From Segatella copri (GTDB lineage: Bacteria > Bacteroidota > Bacteroidia > Bacteroidales > Bacteroidaceae): 64,000 bases of DNA. Under the pieces are notes generated by a model. The model saw only the letters and a list, made by a program, of their open reading frames with translations. It had not been told where the DNA came from and made no database searches. Below, piece by piece: positions 62,057-64,000 of this stretch. The DNA is taken from positions 2,651,501 through 2,715,500 of the forward strand of contig NZ_JAPDUW010000001.1 of the NCBI RefSeq assembly GCF_026015295.1, given 5' to 3'. Position 1 is the stretch's first letter, and the number at the start of each line of letters is the position of its first letter. The position numbers and the translations under genes are program-made.

Positions 62057-62368
62057 CTAACCTGTGCGCTTGCGAAAGCGCATGTCCTTTTTCCTGTCCT
62101 CCACTACTGCTACGATAGCCATCACGTCCTCCGGCTTGTAGTAGGTCTTGTGGCTGATTTGCGTATAAGCCAAAGTTCCGTTGTCCCGAAGCGTCTGCAC
62201 TGTCCGTGGGCAGATGTTGAGCGTCTGACACACGTCCTGCGTGTCGAGCCACTTGTTCATGGTCTTGTCCTCACTGCGCTCACGGATTCTGTCCATGCGC
62301 TTCACGAAGTTCTCCAACTGGGCATCAAGATAGTTGAATGCCTCTTCCTCGAATACGATGAATCCCAT
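62057..62368 (-). CDS. HTH protein 2 of the mobile element
   Basis: 103 residues. A HTH of the same class (KWLDTQDVCQTLNICPRTVQTLRDNGTLAYTQISHKTYYKPEDVMAIV) after an N-terminal coiled coil (NYLDAQLENFVKRMDRIRERSED). Paired with HTH protein 1, as in other Bacteroides elements, where they control excision genes. Confidence 0.85.
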   Translation of the reverse strand: MGFIVFEEEAFNYLDAQLENFVKRMDRIRERSEDKTMNKWLDTQDVCQTLNICPRTVQTLRDNGTLAYTQISHKTYYKPEDVMAIVAVVEDRKKDMRFRKRTG

Positions 62369-62447
62369 ACTTTTCTTTTTTCTAAGTTAATACTATGTTA
62401 TATGTCGCAAAGCTCCACGCATATGCTGTGCTCCACGTTTGTGAGTG

Positions 62448-62478
62448 CAAAGATAAGGCACGGCAATCTAAAAACAAG
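62448..62478 (-). promoter_or_regulatory. Promoter for the HTH operon; gap 62369-62765
   Basis: Minus strand: TATCTTTG (62448-62455), 19-nt spacer, CTTG (62475-62478). The rest of the 397-bp gap holds no clear gene; a TTACTTTG near 62694 may serve the DUF3408 gene. Confidence 0.5.
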
Positions 62479-62765
62479 CGTTTTCAATTTCTGTGGCAGT
62501 ATGTTGCCGGGGTTTGCCGACTTCAACGCCAAAAACAACAAGAAAAACTTGCACGACTGCAACGAATACATGAACAATGATGAGTTGAGAAATACGTTGA
62601 AGTTCTCACAACTATCTCGGTATGCAAATAAGCAAGCCACAACTAAATTGCCACGTTACACCCAATCAGTTGCATGGCTGCACTCAGTACACTTACTTTG
62701 CACCCGACAATCGGTCAATGGTGCAAACCGTGACCACTATACTAACAAATAAAACAGCATAAGCT

Positions 62766-63245
62766 ATGGCAAGAACAAAAGAAACGAAAATGTCTCCTGA
62801 ACAGCAGGAGAAAATGACACAGGAGGTGATGGCTTCGCTTCACCCATCCACTTATGGTAAAGACTATGCCCAAAAACATAGCTCTTTCTTTGAAGAGGTG
62901 GAGAACTCCGATTTAGAAGTTGTGACAGAGAATGTGGCTGCAACAACCTCCAACATGGAGGACGAGCTTACGAACGAGGTTCAATCGCCACCGAATCCGC
63001 AGAAGCGCATCAGTGGCAAGCAGCGCAAGGCGACATTAGAGGAGTATCAGCAGACCTTCCTCCAAGTTCCAAGGATTGACGACCGCAAGCCAGTCTTCGT
63101 CAGTTCCGATGTACGAGACCGTCTTGATCGTGTCGTCCGCATCCTCGGAGGAAGGCGCATGAGCGTATCGGGCATCATCGAGAACATCGTGCGCCACCAC
63201 CTAAGCCTTTATGAAGAGGACTTCGAGGCTTGGCGCAAATTGTGA
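62766..63245 (+). CDS. DUF3408 domain protein
   Basis: 159 residues. The C-terminal half (PVFVSSDVRDRLDRVVRILGGRRMSVSGIIENIVRHHLSLYEEDFEAWRKL) is the DUF3408 signature, a ribbon-helix-helix-like DNA-binding family found in Bacteroides conjugative transposons near mobilization genes. The N-terminal half is disordered-looking and acidic. Presumed part of the transfer apparatus or its control. Confidence 0.87.
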   Translation: MARTKETKMSPEQQEKMTQEVMASLHPSTYGKDYAQKHSSFFEEVENSDLEVVTENVAATTSNMEDELTNEVQSPPNPQKRISGKQRKATLEEYQQTFLQVPRIDDRKPVFVSSDVRDRLDRVVRILGGRRMSVSGIIENIVRHHLSLYEEDFEAWRKL

Positions 63246-63255
63246 GAATTAAGGT

Positions 63256-63395
63256 CTGCGACCTTGGACGTGGATAGCTGAAAGGCAGTAGTTCCAACTA
63301 ACGTGTTATGAGAGGGAGCGAGGTTATGTTTTGGGAACCCCAAAACGCCTCGCTCCACCATGAGGGTGGAGGAATTTAGCTCCCAACGGTCGCAG
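63256..63395. other. Candidate oriT with nested inverted repeats
   Basis: Outer pair CTGCGACC (63256-63263) / GGTCGCAG (63388-63395); inside it GGAGCGAGG (63315-63323) / CCTCGCTCC (63348-63356) and GTTTTGGG (63328-63335) / CCCAAAAC (63339-63346). Located directly upstream of the MobC-like and relaxase genes, as transfer origins usually are. The nick site cannot be identified from sequence alone. Confidence 0.5.
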
Positions 63396-63429
63396 AAAGT
63401 GAGTGTACCAACTGTAAACAGTGTATCGA

Positions 63430-63843
63430 ATGACAAACGTACAGGAACAAGACAAGAGAAAGGGCGGAAGACCGCCCACGGGCAGGGTTCGCAAGCTGTC
63501 GAAGTCTGTCACGGTGAAGTTCTCGAAGCCAAGCTACGAGGCATTGAGACTGAGGGCGAGAAAAGCCAACCGCAAGTTGGCGGAGTACATCCGTGAGTCC
63601 GCCTTGAACGGCGAGGTGGTGAGCGGACACAACACAGAGACGGTTGCCATTGCCAAGAACCTCATCGGTATGGCTAACAATCTCAACCAACTTACCAAGC
63701 TGTCGCATCAGAGAGGTTTCCATGAAACCCATGTATATGTGGTGGACTTGTTGAGAAGATTAAAAGAAATCCTTGGCGAGTATCGCCAAGCAAGTCCAAA
63801 ATCGAAGCCATGCGGAATAGGCAGAAAGGAGGATGCCACATGA
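63430..63843 (+). CDS. MobC-like relaxosome protein
   Basis: 137 residues from ATG 63430 (MTNVQEQDKRKGGRPPTGRVRKLS). A ribbon-helix-helix region (KSVTVKFSKPSYEALRLRARKANRKLAEYIRESALNG) is followed by the MobC-type IAKNLIGMANNLNQLTKLSHQRG block. Helps the relaxase at oriT. Overlaps the relaxase start by 4 bp (ATGA), indicating translational coupling. Confidence 0.87.
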   Translation: MTNVQEQDKRKGGRPPTGRVRKLSKSVTVKFSKPSYEALRLRARKANRKLAEYIRESALNGEVVSGHNTETVAIAKNLIGMANNLNQLTKLSHQRGFHETHVYVVDLLRRLKEILGEYRQASPKSKPCGIGRKEDAT

Positions 63844-64000
63844 TAGGCAAGCTAAAGAAGGGCAGCTCATTTGCTGGTTGCATCCGCTATGTTACAGGCA
63901 AGGACGAGGCGAAAATCCTTGCCTCTGATGGTGTGTTACTCGGCACGAATACCGAGATGAAGCAAAGTTTCGAGCTACAAAGGCAACTAAATCCAAGGAT
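63840..64000 (+). CDS. Relaxase/mobilization nuclease, N-terminal part (cut by window edge)
   Basis: Only 53 codons: MIGKLKKGSSFAGCIRYVTGKDE and LLGTNTEMKQSFELQRQLNPR, matching the start of MobA/BmgA-type relaxases of Bacteroides mobilizable elements. The catalytic Tyr and His-rich motifs lie outside the window. Confidence 0.85.
   Translation, partial: MIGKLKKGSSFAGCIRYVTGKDEAKILASDGVLLGTNTEMKQSFELQRQLNPR

Noticed and set aside
1..64000. tRNA and rRNA genes
   Set aside because: No 16S/23S/5S conserved blocks or tRNA-like CCA-ended cloverleafs were recognised by eye; a dedicated scan could still reveal a tRNA.

Overview
The window comes from a Bacteroidota chromosome, most likely a Prevotella/Segatella-type gut organism. 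Supporting signs are SusC/SusD and FecR/ECF-sigma pairs, DUF4290, paired DUF6080 membrane proteins, BT4734/DUF3987 proteins, and many promoters with the phylum-specific -33 TTTG / -7 TAnnTTTG layout (spacer 19-20 nt). No rRNA, tRNA or CRISPR array was seen. The genus is inferred from family content, not proved.

Layout. 1-159: start of nadK, cut by the window edge. 334-8578: a nutrient-uptake locus in the order thioredoxin-like protein, FecR anti-sigma, SusC, SusD, with a convergent ECF sigma gene. 8709-23987: housekeeping block (DJ-1 protein, ispD, a GH106-like hydrolase, recG, an M23/LysM peptidase, then rseP-dxr-rimM-murA-DUF4290, tsaB, and yicC-gmk-nadD). 24043-42672: a long cell-surface glycan locus with a phosphoethanolamine-transferase-like sulfatase-fold enzyme, three acyltransferase-3 proteins, a UbiA-type polyprenyl-phosphate phosphoribosyltransferase plus HAD phosphatase, GtrA, two DUF6080 proteins, GT14 and GT2 glycosyltransferases, a flippase, LicD, an NAD-dependent epimerase, a second IspD-like cytidylyltransferase and a hexapeptide acyltransferase. 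An AAA/DUF234 ATPase lies inside this locus behind a striking double palindrome.

42853-47203 is a compact signalling module: an NtrC-type sigma-54 activator, a near-consensus -24/-12 promoter, a 61-residue exported peptide gene driven by it, and a hybrid histidine kinase with receiver and Hpt-like domains. Together they could form a complete His-Asp-His-Asp relay. 47157-52549 is a phage-like minus-strand cassette (KilAC antirepressor, DUF5675, VirE-N/DUF3987 protein, BRO-N-like protein, hypothetical). 52550-55800 holds a 99-bp MITE, a gene fragment, a NERD-domain protein, an Rpn-type nuclease with 24-bp repeats, and a 36-bp inverted repeat around an AT-rich core. 55809-64000 is the left part of an integrative/mobilizable element: two tandem tyrosine recombinases, a short ORF, two tandem IS110-type transposases with similar noncoding leaders, two HTH proteins, DUF3408, an oriT-like hairpin, a MobC-like protein and the start of a relaxase.

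Two repeat systems cross these regions. Heptamer arrays of the AACNNNN type sit directly after stop codons between genes and also occur, with changes that remove in-frame stops, inside the DUF3987 gene. A 30-bp hairpin repeat occurs identically in two intergenic regions.
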